DNA of 32,930 nt from Elusimicrobia bacterium RIFOXYA2_FULL_39_19 (GCA_001800285.1 MGVC01000058.1:1-32930); one strand, 5' to 3'; counted from the stretch's first letter, positions 6,924-15,633 are shown. Notes: a model not told the origin generated them from the sequence alone. A program made the numbers and translations.

Positions 6924-8047
6924 ATTTAAAAACTTTTTCGGTACTGTTGGCAGCCCTGACACTTTTACCTATGCATTCATTATCCGCCGGCTTTAAAGCT
7001 ACGCTTAAGTCAGATATTGAAATCGGTAATGAATGGATAGGTAATATCTATAAGGACTACAGCGCCCTGCCGGACCGCGCCGGGCTGTTAAACATAAACT
7101 TTCATAGTTCGCTTAATTATGCGCCGGCTGTTTTTTCCTGGTGGGATTACCAGCTGTCTATGAAAAAATACAGCGACTATGACTTTTTTGATTATAACCT
7201 GCACACTATAACCGGAAAAATGCTTAAAAATTTCGGTGACTGGGGTTCACTGGAATTTAAAATTCTTTACCAGTCTTATCAGCAGGATAATTACACTCCT
7301 TATAACTTCAACAACCTGTATGCATTTCCGGAACTTAAATATTACATTACAGATTACACAATTCTTAAAATCGGCAGCCCTGTTTCAGCTGTTACTTACC
7401 CTAATTACATACTGGATTTCAACTCTTCAGGATCATCTTTAAAAATTATTCAGGAATTCAATCTTTTTACTACGCTTGAATTAAACGCTCTTTCAACAGT
7501 AAAAACTTATCCTGAGTGGAAAATTTTTACCAGCACTGACGGCATATTAAGCTCAAACCAGAAATCCAATGAAATTGAATTAGGGCTTACGCTGGCCCAT
7601 GTAATGCAGAAAGGCCAGGCCGGAGCTTATTATATTTATAACCAGCTGGAATCAAACGCAAATTTTATAGACTTCGGTTCAGATTTAACAACAGGAACGG
7701 GAGATGAGTCACTGATAAACAGTTATTACGACAATTACAGCCAAAAAGCAGGTTTGTTTTTCCAGTATGAACTATTTTCCAAAATAAATCCGGTCATATC
7801 CGCCTTTATAAAAGAAACGTATTATGATTCCCGCCTTGCAAGAAATTCTTCCGGAAACTTTTTACAAGACAAACGTAAAGATACAAACACTTCCCTGACA
7901 GCATCTTTATCTTTTCCTGTGGCAAGAATTGACACTACTACCCTGGATTTAAAAATCAGCTGCACCAGCGAAACCAATGTATCAAATGATTATTTTTATG
8001 ATTACAGGAATGACACTACAGCCTTATCTGTTTATTGCAGGTTTTAA
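6920..8047 (+). CDS. Predicted outer-membrane beta-barrel protein
   Basis: A 375-aa protein with a signal peptide (about residues 1-23, ending SLSA), then alternating amphipathic strands rich in Tyr, Asp and Ser, and a final strand ending in Phe (ALSVYCRF). A C-terminal aromatic residue is typical of BAM-inserted barrels. No specific family is recognised and substrate is unknown. The ATG overlaps the TGA of the preceding gene, so it is translated as part of the sigma operon. Its 3' end overlaps the convergent PorV-like gene by 24 nt. An envelope-stress or glycan-response output is plausible from context. Confidence 0.78.
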   Translation: MNLKTFSVLLAALTLLPMHSLSAGFKATLKSDIEIGNEWIGNIYKDYSALPDRAGLLNINFHSSLNYAPAVFSWWDYQLSMKKYSDYDFFDYNLHTITGKMLKNFGDWGSLEFKILYQSYQQDNYTPYNFNNLYAFPELKYYITDYTILKIGSPVSAVTYPNYILDFNSSGSSLKIIQEFNLFTTLELNALSTVKTYPEWKIFTSTDGILSSNQKSNEIELGLTLAHVMQKGQAGAYYIYNQLESNANFIDFGSDLTTGTGDESLINSYYDNYSQKAGLFFQYELFSKINPVISAFIKETYYDSRLARNSSGNFLQDKRKDTNTSLTASLSFPVARIDTTTLDLKISCTSETNVSNDYFYDYRNDTTALSVYCRF

Positions 8048-8959
8048 CTTGAAGGAAAGCGAAACATTATAAGTATAACCTAAAACACCCATCATAGATG
8101 TACCAAAATCAATTAAAATATCGTTAGTATAAATACCAAACCCAGCCGACATAGAAGAAAGGTCATAACCGGTTTTATATCCCGCCCTGAGAGAAAACTT
8201 ACCCGCAAACGCATACTCAACGCCAAAATGCATTTTAAATGCAGGGTCTTCGCTAAATTGCAGCGCATCGGCGCTTACAGTAACATTTTTTCCGTACTTT
8301 TTTGACGTATAAGAAACTCCGGCACGGTTTATCTGAGGTAATTTTTCCCCTTCATCACCCGCCAGGGGGCTTTTAAGGTTTGCTCCCATATTCTGCAGGC
8401 ACAACCCGAAAGATATTCTTTTTCCAGGAGTATTTTTTCTGTAAAGTATACCGGCATCAAAAGGGCAGGCTTCGTTTTTGAATTCTTCTGCAATAACCGA
8501 TGAAAGATATTTAATATTTATACCGGCACTAAAACCTCCGCCAAGATTTTTTGCCAAAGCAGCCGTATAAACCGAATCTTCCAATGCTTTTACGTTATTA
8601 ATTGAACCATCAATATTATAAATTTCTGCTTCTCCGGCACTAAAAGCAGTAAAGTTTCCCGCAAAGGCGTATTTGTTTTTGTAAGAAGCATGGAATCCGG
8701 CGCTGTAATACGAAAAATCAAGCACTCCTTTTATATATGTAGTAGAAAACTCCCTTCTATCATATCTTATCAATCCTGCAGGATTATAATAGACCGCATT
8801 TATATCGTCAGCAACTGCTGTAAAAGCATCGCCCATAGATGCCGCCCTGGCACAAACCGGCTGAATAAGCGTTAACCCTGACGAACTGCCGGCTGCAGCA
8901 AAAAACGCTGAAACTTTAACAAAAGCAAAAAAAGTAATTATAAATATTCTTTTTTTCAT
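8024..8959 (-). CDS. PorV/PorQ-family outer membrane protein
   Basis: A 311-aa barrel of the PorV/PorQ (UPF0164) type. The signal peptide is followed by the family's hallmark N-terminal stretch (ARAASMGDAFTAVADDINAVYYNPAGL, about residues 37-63) and regularly spaced beta-strands (FAGNFTAFSAGE, FSAGINIKYLSS, FSLRAGYKTGYD). In type 9 secretion, PorV shuttles cargo carrying a C-terminal sorting domain. Here the gene directly follows, with an ATGA overlap, a 1220-aa secreted repeat protein whose C-terminus resembles such a domain, which supports a cargo-barrel pair. No other T9SS gene is in the window, so a dedicated system is inference. Confidence 0.85.
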   Translation of the reverse strand: MKKRIFIITFFAFVKVSAFFAAAGSSSGLTLIQPVCARAASMGDAFTAVADDINAVYYNPAGLIRYDRREFSTTYIKGVLDFSYYSAGFHASYKNKYAFAGNFTAFSAGEAEIYNIDGSINNVKALEDSVYTAALAKNLGGGFSAGINIKYLSSVIAEEFKNEACPFDAGILYRKNTPGKRISFGLCLQNMGANLKSPLAGDEGEKLPQINRAGVSYTSKKYGKNVTVSADALQFSEDPAFKMHFGVEYAFAGKFSLRAGYKTGYDLSSMSAGFGIYTNDILIDFGTSMMGVLGYTYNVSLSFKLKPAINR

Positions 8960-11900
8960 TGTTTTATTATTATTTTCTTTTTTTCCTTTATGCCCGGAGC
9001 CTGAAAATAAAGAATATATACACCCCGGCCCGCAATTTCACCGCCGGTATTTTTACCGTTCCAAATCTCAGTATAAGTACCCAAATCTTTGGTTTCATCA
9101 ACAAAAGATTTTACCAGGCGGCCGTCCAATGTATAAAGTTTCAGTTTTACCGCACCTCTGGTTAAAATGTTATACCAGATAGTTGTAGTTTCTCCGTTAT
9201 GCGGATTAAAAAGGTTATTTACCGGCCGGCAATATTCTTCAGACTGGTTAATTACTCCAAAAAGGCCTGTAAAATCTGTACCGGTTTTATCGGTATCTGT
9301 ATAGACAAGTAAATCTTCAGGGTTGAAGTTCCACCCTGTTTTTGAAGGCTTAAGCAGATAATTTCCGGTAAGAAGATTTTTTATTTCATAATAACCGCTG
9401 ACATTTGTCAGCAGAGTTCCGGCAGCCGTACCGGCCACATTTACAGTTACTCCGGGCAGAGCGCTTCCGGCGCTGTTTTTTATATATCCCGAAATTTTAT
9501 AAAGCAACGCTGAATTTGTGCCGGTAAAATCCTGGTTGTCTTTATTGCCGTCAAGCGATGAGTATATTTTATTTATGGCATTAAAAGCACAGCCGGTTTT
9601 TGCAGGTGTGACTGTATAACAGCCGAAACACTCAAGATTAAAAAATTCATAATAGCCGTTACTGTCTGTTACTGACACAACATCTGATTGGCCCTCATGG
9701 GTTAAAGTTACATCGGCACCGTTGATGCCCTGCAACCCGGCATTTTTCAAATAGCCTTTTATATAAAATGTTACTGAACTCCCGGTAAAATTCTGGCCTG
9801 TTATATCTGCGTTAAGGTTTGAATAACTATAACTTAAAGGTGTAAATAAGTATCCGGTTTTTGAAGGCGTGACTGTATAACTGCCGGATGAAAGGTTTAG
9901 AAATTCATAATACCCCAGGGAAGAAGTGGTGTAACTTGCCGAAACATTACCTGACAAAACTACCGTCGCCGCATCTATGCCGGCACCGGAAACAGTTTTC
10001 ACATAGCCTTTTATGGAACAAACCGCTGAGGAAGTAGAAACAACAGCAGAAAAATTCTGATTTGTATTATTGGAATTTAGAGGATTAAAATTTTTATTGC
10101 CCGGAGTAAAAACCCAGCCGGATTTTGACGGCGTAACATTGTAAGTGCCTGATGAAAGGTTTGGAAATTCGTAGTAACCGTCTGTCAGGGATACATAACT
10201 GCCGCTGTTAGTTCCGGAAAGGGAAACTACCGTACCTGCCAAACCAGCAGAATCCGAGGCTCTTTGCACATAACCGGAAATATAGTAAGTGTTTCCTGAA
10301 ATTAATGCTGCACAGAAATCCTGATTTGTAAGATTTGAATTAAGCGGAGAATACGTATAATTTATAGGATTGAAACCATACCCGGTTTTAGATGCGCAAA
10401 TATAATAACTGCCGGTAATAAGCCCGGAAAATTCATAATAACCGCTTGAAACAGTAACACAAAAATCATCCGCATAACCGCTGAGCGTAATAGTAGCACC
10501 CGCTATGCCTTCTGCTGAAGAATTTTTTACATAACCTTTTATAGAATAAGTCTCGGTGGACCCCTGCAGATAAGCGTACTTTAAATTAAAATTATCCAAA
10601 TCAATATAACTTATATGAGCGCCGTTTTGCCGGTCCAGCGAAAGACTGCAGAACTCGCCAGTATTTCCGGAATTATCAACAGTCTGTGTTTCCCAGCTGC
10701 TGCCGTTATAAAATGCATATTTAAGGTCTCCGTTGGTCCAGTCATAATAGGCAATGCGGGCTCTGTCTGTGCTGTCAAGTTCAAGAGATGTATGCCACCC
10801 GGTATCACCGGTAGAATCTACTGTTTCAAGGTTCCAGGAACCGTTTATTTTTTTTGCGTATCTCAAATCGCCGTTATCCCAGTCATAATAACTTATGCAG
10901 GGATTGTTATAAGCGTCCAATTCCAGGGAAGCATAAATACCTGTATCGCCGGTGCTGTCTACTGTTTCATAATGCCAGCCGGTTGAATTTTTGTAAGCGT
11001 ATTTCAAATCTCCCTGCGTATAATCATAAAAACTTATATGCGGATAATTATTCTCATCCAGCGCCAAACTACTATAACTGCCGGAATCGTTGGTGGAGTA
11101 AACAGTTTCATAGGCCCAGACTGTACCGTTATACGCGGCATACTTTAAATCGCCGTTTGCAAAATCATAATAACTTGCATGCGGATAACCATTTGAGTCC
11201 AGCGCCACCGAACTGTACTGGCCTATGTCCCCGGAGGAATCAACAGCAGCCGGCGTTTTCCAGCCTGATTGCTGATTCCAGTTTATGTAACGTAAATCAT
11301 TGCTGGTCCAATCAAAATAAGTTATATGCACGCTGTTATCACGGCCTAAAGCAATGGCGGTGTATTCACCTTTATCATCGGTAGAATCAATTGTCTGCAC
11401 GCTCCAGAAAGAGTTTGTTTTTTTTGCATATTTCAAGTCGCTGGGATTTCCGTCAATTGTAGTCTTGTTCCAGGACCCGTTATATTTAGCATATTTCAAA
11501 TCAAAGTTTTTTGAATCAAAATAACTTATATGTATGTTATTGTTAGAAGGGTTTACGGCAATAGAAGTGTATCTGCCGGTTTCATTTGTATCTACTGTTT
11601 CTTTGGCCCAGGAGCCTGTAGTATTTTTTGCAAATTTCAGGGAACCGTTTGAAACATCATAATAACTTATGTAGGCATAATTTAAATTATCCAGCGCAAT
11701 GGAAGTGTATTCACCTACAAAAGCGGTATTATCTACAATAGCGGTAACCCAGCTGGCGCCGGTTTTGTATGCATATTTTAAATACCCGCTGGCCCAGTCC
11801 TGATAACTTATATGGGGTTTATTATTTGAATCAAGGGCAATTGAGGTGAACCAGCCGCGTGTACCGGCAGAATCAATAGTTTCTTTTGACCATGCAATAC

Positions 11901-12618
11901 CGTTATATTTGGCATATTTTAATGAAGTACTGCTTTCGTCAAGATAACTTATATGCGCATTATTAGAACTATCAAGCGCTAAAGAACAAAACCTGCCTAC
12001 TTCACCATTTGAATCTATGGTTTGGGTACTCCAGGAAGTTCCGGACCATCTGGCATATTTCAGGTTACCGTTAGAATAATCATAATATGCTATATGCGGA
12101 TTAGAACTTTTATCAATTTTTATTGAAGTATATTCACCTGCATCATCAATACCGTCAACTATCTGAATATTCCACGATGAACCTGTCCATTTAGCATACC
12201 TTAAATCTCCGTAAATATTATCAAAGTAGCTGATATGCGGATAACCAAAACCATCAACAGCAATAGAAGCATGTTTGCCGGTGCCGCTTACAGGATCTAC
12301 AACCTGGACTTCCCATGAAGCACCGTTATACTTTGCATATTTTAAACAGCTGTTGGTCCAGTCATAGTAGGCAATATGGGCATAACCGCCGGCATCCAGA
12401 GCAACAGCACTGTACTCACCGGCAAAACTGCCGGCATAATAACTAATATGCGGATATCCGGAAGTATCAACCGCCAGTCCTGAATATAAACCAACATTAC
12501 CGGAATTATCAACAGTAGTAGTTTCCCAGGCGCAATAGCTTTTTATGCCTGTTAATAAAAATATATAAACAAAAATAATAATTTTGTAAATGTTATTATG
12601 ATTTATCATTGCATTCAT
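8956..12618 (-). CDS. Large secreted repeat protein: propeller-like repeats, five CNA-B/carboxypeptidase-like domains, FlgD/T9SS-like C-terminus
   Basis: A 1220-aa exported protein. After a signal-like hydrophobic N-terminus (to about residue 29) come about 14 tandem repeats of roughly 46-48 aa with the pattern G.YTSIALD..N.PHISYYD..NGDLKYA...G.SW..ETVDS. They are likely propeller blades, running to about residue 690. Five carboxypeptidase-regulatory-like domains of about 85 aa follow (each begins like IKGYVKN and contains GYYEF.NL.SG.Y.V.PSKTGY.F.P). The last ~85 residues form a FlgD-Ig/T9SS-like domain (LKLYTLDGRLVKSF, then IWNGKN, GRGVYILYF). It is translationally coupled to the PorV-like gene. 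Repeat 1 lacks its second half and an extra half-repeat follows repeat 8, which looks like repeat recombination. ATGs at 12618 and 12609 are both possible starts. Confidence 0.88.
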   Translation of the reverse strand: MNAMINHNNIYKIIIFVYIFLLTGIKSYCAWETTTVDNSGNVGLYSGLAVDTSGYPHISYYAGSFAGEYSAVALDAGGYAHIAYYDWTNSCLKYAKYNGASWEVQVVDPVSGTGKHASIAVDGFGYPHISYFDNIYGDLRYAKWTGSSWNIQIVDGIDDAGEYTSIKIDKSSNPHIAYYDYSNGNLKYARWSGTSWSTQTIDSNGEVGRFCSLALDSSNNAHISYLDESSTSLKYAKYNGIAWSKETIDSAGTRGWFTSIALDSNNKPHISYQDWASGYLKYAYKTGASWVTAIVDNTAFVGEYTSIALDNLNYAYISYYDVSNGSLKFAKNTTGSWAKETVDTNETGRYTSIAVNPSNNNIHISYFDSKNFDLKYAKYNGSWNKTTIDGNPSDLKYAKKTNSFWSVQTIDSTDDKGEYTAIALGRDNSVHITYFDWTSNDLRYINWNQQSGWKTPAAVDSSGDIGQYSSVALDSNGYPHASYYDFANGDLKYAAYNGTVWAYETVYSTNDSGSYSSLALDENNYPHISFYDYTQGDLKYAYKNSTGWHYETVDSTGDTGIYASLELDAYNNPCISYYDWDNGDLRYAKKINGSWNLETVDSTGDTGWHTSLELDSTDRARIAYYDWTNGDLKYAFYNGSSWETQTVDNSGNTGEFCSLSLDRQNGAHISYIDLDNFNLKYAYLQGSTETYSIKGYVKNSSAEGIAGATITLSGYADDFCVTVSSGYYEFSGLITGSYYICASKTGYGFNPINYTYSPLNSNLTNQDFCAALISGNTYYISGYVQRASDSAGLAGTVVSLSGTNSGSYVSLTDGYYEFPNLSSGTYNVTPSKSGWVFTPGNKNFNPLNSNNTNQNFSAVVSTSSAVCSIKGYVKTVSGAGIDAATVVLSGNVSASYTTSSLGYYEFLNLSSGSYTVTPSKTGYLFTPLSYSYSNLNADITGQNFTGSSVTFYIKGYLKNAGLQGINGADVTLTHEGQSDVVSVTDSNGYYEFFNLECFGCYTVTPAKTGCAFNAINKIYSSLDGNKDNQDFTGTNSALLYKISGYIKNSAGSALPGVTVNVAGTAAGTLLTNVSGYYEIKNLLTGNYLLKPSKTGWNFNPEDLLVYTDTDKTGTDFTGLFGVINQSEEYCRPVNNLFNPHNGETTTIWYNILTRGAVKLKLYTLDGRLVKSFVDETKDLGTYTEIWNGKNTGGEIAGRGVYILYFQAPGIKEKKKIIIKQ

Positions 12619-12667
12619 AGTTTATTAACTATAATAAAATATTTCAAATTATATGTATGGTACCAAA

Positions 12668-12705
12668 AGATAAAACCGCCGTGTTAAAGCACGGTGGTTT
12701 TATCT
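12668..12705 (-). terminator. Rho-independent terminator, symmetric
   Basis: A near-perfect 16-bp inverted repeat (12668-12683 with 12690-12705, one G.U pair, 6-nt loop) followed on the minus strand by a T-rich run. It ends the 209-aa gene. The A-rich opposite flank may also make it work in the other direction. Confidence 0.8.
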
Positions 12706-12727
12706 GTAATTTACGGATTAAAAAATA

Positions 12728-13357
12728 TTATCTTTTGTTTTTTCTGTTCTGATCTCCTGTTTCTGGCGTGTTAGCCGGAGGAGTGGCTGCTTCACCGTAA
12801 TTTTCACGGATTTGTTCTTCTACTTTTTCCTTTAAAGTAAGGAACATTTTTTTTGCTTCTTCCAGGTTTTCGCCGCGGGCGACTACTCTTGCGCTGAGTG
12901 CAACTGCTATCTGGTTTGAAAGCATAGCGCCTGTCTGATTGCTGTTTAAGCTGTTGACTGCCTGAAGCATTACTGTATTTCTTGCTTCTTCCGGTGTAAG
13001 TCCTTCCTTAATAGAAACCTTTACCAAATCAATGGTTGCCGCAAGGTCCTGGCCGGTAATGTTTTTTGCCATAAGAGCTTTAGATAATTTTACCATTTCT
13101 CTCTGGGTTGTGCCTGCTTCAACTGCATCTTTTGCCGCTTCACAAATTGCATTAACTTCCTGTGTAGTAAAACGGTCCTGGGTAGCGGTGCAAAGCTTAT
13201 CCATCTCTTTTGTAGCTGTGCAAAGCTGATCCTGGGTTTGCAGCTTGTCCTGGGTCAGGAGCTGGTCTGGAGTTTCCGGAACAACCCTGTCTTCTGCTGT
13301 TAAAAAACCTGAACTTAACATAACTACTGCTAACATTGCTAATCCTGCTTTTTTCAT
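12728..13357 (-). CDS. Secreted helical protein under ECF promoter (paralogue of the 6.3-kb gene)
   Basis: A 209-aa protein with a signal peptide (about residues 1-21, ending FLTA) and a Shine-Dalgarno GGGAGG before the ATG. It is a paralogue of the third gene of the sigma operon (6336-6923), sharing most of the central ~130 residues and the basic C-terminal KNKR. It differs by an extra N-terminal repeat-like stretch (LLTQDKLQTQDQLCTATKEMDKLCTATQD) with a short TQDxL periodicity. It stands alone, flanked by a terminator downstream and by a copy of the ECF promoter motif upstream, so it is likely a distant member of the same regulon. Function unknown. Confidence 0.8.
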   Translation of the reverse strand: MKKAGLAMLAVVMLSSGFLTAEDRVVPETPDQLLTQDKLQTQDQLCTATKEMDKLCTATQDRFTTQEVNAICEAAKDAVEAGTTQREMVKLSKALMAKNITGQDLAATIDLVKVSIKEGLTPEEARNTVMLQAVNSLNSNQTGAMLSNQIAVALSARVVARGENLEEAKKMFLTLKEKVEEQIRENYGEAATPPANTPETGDQNRKNKR

Positions 13358-13401
13358 CTTAATTTCCTCCCTTTTTTGAATTTAGGCTTTTCGCCTTTCA
13401 C

Positions 13402-13433
13402 TTAATATACAATTGAACTTAAGAAAAGTTACA
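13402..13433 (-). promoter_or_regulatory. ECF-type promoter, copy 3 (209-aa gene)
   Basis: On the minus strand TGTAACTTT (13433-13425), 12 nt, TTGTATATTAA (13412-13402). Box sequences and spacing are identical to copy 2. It leaves a leader of about 40 nt with a normal Shine-Dalgarno before the ATG at 13357. Confidence 0.78.
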
Positions 13434-13467
13434 GCTCTGCTTAACCTAATATTTAAAACAGGCCTGC

Positions 13468-13496
13468 TTGACAACATTATTGTTTTTGTTTATAAA
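13468..13496 (+). promoter_or_regulatory. Promoter of the Gld-like ABC operon
   Basis: TTGACA (13468-13473), 17 nt, TATAAA (13491-13496). It would give a leader of about 75 nt before the ATG at 13579. No clear Shine-Dalgarno precedes that ATG. Confidence 0.6.
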
Positions 13497-13578
13497 CATA
13501 GAAACGTACTGCGTAACCAAATGTAATTTTAATACGTCTTAAGTAGTAGAAACCAAAAAATAGTGATTAATTCCTGCA

Positions 13579-14511
13579 ATGATTAAATTAGAAAATCTTA
13601 CTAAGTACTACGGTGAAAATCTGGCGGTAGCTAATATTTCTTTTGAAATTGCTCCCGGACAGATTATAGGTTTTTTGGGGCCTAACGGGGCAGGCAAATC
13701 TACTACTATGCGCATGCTTACCGGATATTTAATGCCTACTTCCGGGAAAGCAAGCGTTTTAGATTATGATATTGTTGAAAACACACTGGAAGTAAAACAA
13801 CTGATAGGGTACCTGCCTGAAACAAACCCCGTTTATGAAGAAATGACTATCCCTGAATACCTGCGGTTTGTGGCAGAAATAAGAAACTACAACCCTGCGC
13901 AGATAGATACCCGTATAAAAGAAGTAGTTGAGCTTTGTGCTCTTAAAGATATGCTGCATAAAAATATCGGTGAGCTTTCCCGCGGGTATAAACAAAGGGT
14001 GGGTTTTGCATCCGCTATTTTTCATGACCCGAAAGTGCTGATACTTGATGAACCCACCAGCGGCTTAGACCCCAACCAGGCGCGGGAAGTGCGTGAACTT
14101 ATAAAAGAACTTAAAAAAGAAAAAACTGTTATTCTTTCCACGCATATTCTTTCAGAAGTTACGGCAATCTGCGACAGGATAATAATAATTAATAAAGGCA
14201 TCATAGCCGCTGACGGCACGCCGGCCGAACTGTTAGCAGGGTCGCAAGGCAAAGAAAATGTTTATCTGGAATTTATGGCTGCTAATACATCTTCCGCTGA
14301 TTTAGAAATGGCATTAAAATCAATTGATGGCATACAGGAAATAACATTAAAAAATACGAATGAAAATGTTTATTCGTTTGAAATTGTTTCCGCAATTGAT
14401 TTGCGTGCTGAAATATTTAAAACAGCTGTAAAAAACAACTGGGTTCTCCTTGAAATACGCAGACAGCACGCTACTCTTGAAGAATTGTTCAAGCAGCTGA
14501 CAGAAAAATAG
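13579..14511 (+). CDS. ABC transporter ATP-binding protein (GldA-like)
   Basis: A 310-aa ATPase of the ABC-2 export type. Walker A GPNGAGKST (about residues 34-42), signature LSRGYKQR (about 134-141), Walker B VLILDEPTSGLD (about 153-164) and H-loop STHILSE (about 187-193) are all intact. The C-terminal ~90 residues form the small accessory domain common in this family. The following genes (ABC-2 permease, ABC_transp_aux protein, DUF4340 protein) match the widespread GldA-GldF-GldG-DUF4340 arrangement. In Flavobacterium the homologues are linked to gliding, but in most phyla the exported substrate is unknown. It ends in a plain TAG. Confidence 0.92.
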   Translation: MIKLENLTKYYGENLAVANISFEIAPGQIIGFLGPNGAGKSTTMRMLTGYLMPTSGKASVLDYDIVENTLEVKQLIGYLPETNPVYEEMTIPEYLRFVAEIRNYNPAQIDTRIKEVVELCALKDMLHKNIGELSRGYKQRVGFASAIFHDPKVLILDEPTSGLDPNQAREVRELIKELKKEKTVILSTHILSEVTAICDRIIIINKGIIAADGTPAELLAGSQGKENVYLEFMAANTSSADLEMALKSIDGIQEITLKNTNENVYSFEIVSAIDLRAEIFKTAVKNNWVLLEIRRQHATLEELFKQLTEK

Positions 14512-14516
14512 CGATA

Positions 14517-14620
14517 AAGTGTTTACGTGGATAAGTCCGTCTTTGGGATTCAGACGGGACCCCGTCTGATAATGCAAGACGGGTGATTAGTAAAAGATTT
14601 AATTAAACACGTAACCACTT
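14517..14620. repeat. Palindromic intergenic element with attenuator-like hairpins
   Basis: A 104-bp element between the GldA-like and GldF-like genes. Its ends are 13-bp inverted repeats with one mismatch (14517-14529 and 14608-14620). Inside are four mutually complementary segments: GTCCGTCT (14535-14542), AGACGGGAC (14552-14560), CCCGTCT (14561-14567) and AGACGGG (14577-14583). Segments 1:2 and 3:4, or 2:3, can pair. No U-tract or leader peptide is evident, so a MITE-like or RNA-processing role is as likely as attenuation. Confidence 0.5.
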
Positions 14621-14648
14621 AAGCACATATTCACTTGTTTCTAAAAAT

Positions 14649-15353
14649 ATGAAAAACATATCAATAATTTTAAAAAAAGAACTGAGAGCCTACTTTAATT
14701 CCCCTATTGCTTACATAGTAATAGTGCTTTTTCTTATGCTTTCCGGCTACTTTTTTTCTTTACAGCTTTTTGTCAGCAATAATGCCAGCGTAAGGCCGGT
14801 AATAGATTTAATGCCTCTTATGTTTTTGTTTTTTGTGCCGGCTATTACCATGCGTTTATTTTCAGAAGAAATAAAATCAGGTACTATTGAAATATTATCC
14901 ACCCTGCCGTTAAAAGAAGAAGAAATAATATTAGGCAAATACCTTTCTGCGGTTGCTCTTATTGCTATCTGTGTTATTACCACGCTCTTTTACCCGTTTC
15001 TTGTTTTTTTACTGGGCCGGCCGGACCTGGGCCAGATTTTCAGCGCTTATATGGGCACCATATTAATAGGAAGCACGTTTGCGGCCATAGGCATTTTCTG
15101 TTCCTCCATATCAAAAAACCAGATTATTTCCTTTATAGCAGGGTTTGTTATCTGCTTTGTATTTTACATTATCGGGCAAACCGCCATGTTTTTGCCGGGC
15201 CTGCTGGCAGACATAGCCAATTATACCGGTATTAGCGCGCACTTTGAAAATTTTACCCGCGGCGTTGCGGATACCCGCGACATTTTATACTTTTTAAGCA
15301 TTATTACATTGTTTCTTTATGCCACACTGGCAGTCCTGAAAACAAAAAAATAA
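14649..15353 (+). CDS. ABC-2 type permease (GldF-like)
   Basis: A 234-aa membrane protein with about six hydrophobic segments (about residues 20-40, 58-75, 105-130, 140-162, 168-190, 213-230). The conserved family motif FSEEIKSGTIEILSTLP.KEEEIILGKYL (about 77-104) is characteristic of GldF-type permeases. It follows the ATPase after 137 nt containing a palindromic element. No Shine-Dalgarno is visible before the ATG. It should form the membrane channel for the adjacent ATPase. Confidence 0.9.
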   Translation: MKNISIILKKELRAYFNSPIAYIVIVLFLMLSGYFFSLQLFVSNNASVRPVIDLMPLMFLFFVPAITMRLFSEEIKSGTIEILSTLPLKEEEIILGKYLSAVALIAICVITTLFYPFLVFLLGRPDLGQIFSAYMGTILIGSTFAAIGIFCSSISKNQIISFIAGFVICFVFYIIGQTAMFLPGLLADIANYTGISAHFENFTRGVADTRDILYFLSIITLFLYATLAVLKTKK

Positions 15354-15432
15354 CTTCTCGACTCAGCCCCAATCATAGAAAAGGGGCTTCGCTCGAAGAA
15401 TAAATATTTAGCGTTCGAGTGTAATCGAGAAC
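15354..15432 (+). repeat. Dispersed palindromic repeat family B, copy 1
   Basis: About 79 bp beginning CTTCTCGACTC and ending GTAATCGAGAACC. It contains CGCTCGAAGAATAA and GCGTTCGAG. The reverse complement of 18199-18263 matches this layout element by element (CTTCTCGA, CTCGAAGAATAA, GTTCGAG, TCGAGAACC). The ends are mutually complementary, so the element can fold on itself. The two copies, in opposite orientation, flank the GldG and DUF4340 genes. Confidence 0.65.
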
Positions 15433-15471
15433 CAAACGGTTTTTTAGAATTTTTGACTTTAAATAGTAATC

Positions 15472-15633
15472 GAAACAATTTTGAACGATTTCTGATGTTT
15501 TAGTTTAAATAAAATGAAAAGATTTTCAACTGTTTGACGAGCTATGTTTTAGTCTGTGAGGAGTTTTGAAAATCTCATTTTATTTAAACGGTCTGAAAGG
15601 AAAAACATCAATAAAAGTGAATAAATTGTTTAA
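15472..15633 (+). repeat. Dispersed palindromic repeat family A, copy 1
   Basis: About 160 bp with outer inverted ends (AAACAATTT type) and a long inner inverted repeat: GTTTAAATAAAATGA with GATTTTCAA, opposed by TTGAAAATC with TCATTTTATTTAAAC. The reverse complement of 30193-30360 aligns along its whole length, including TGATGTTTTAGTT, GATTTTCAACTGTTTGACG and GAGTTTTGAAAATCTCATTTT. The upstream TTG reading-frame start of the GldG-like gene lies inside this repeat. Confidence 0.75.

Noticed and set aside
10854-11384. 176-aa plus-strand reading frame
   Set aside because: It is antisense to the repetitive 1220-aa gene and its openness is explained by the codon periodicity of the repeats.
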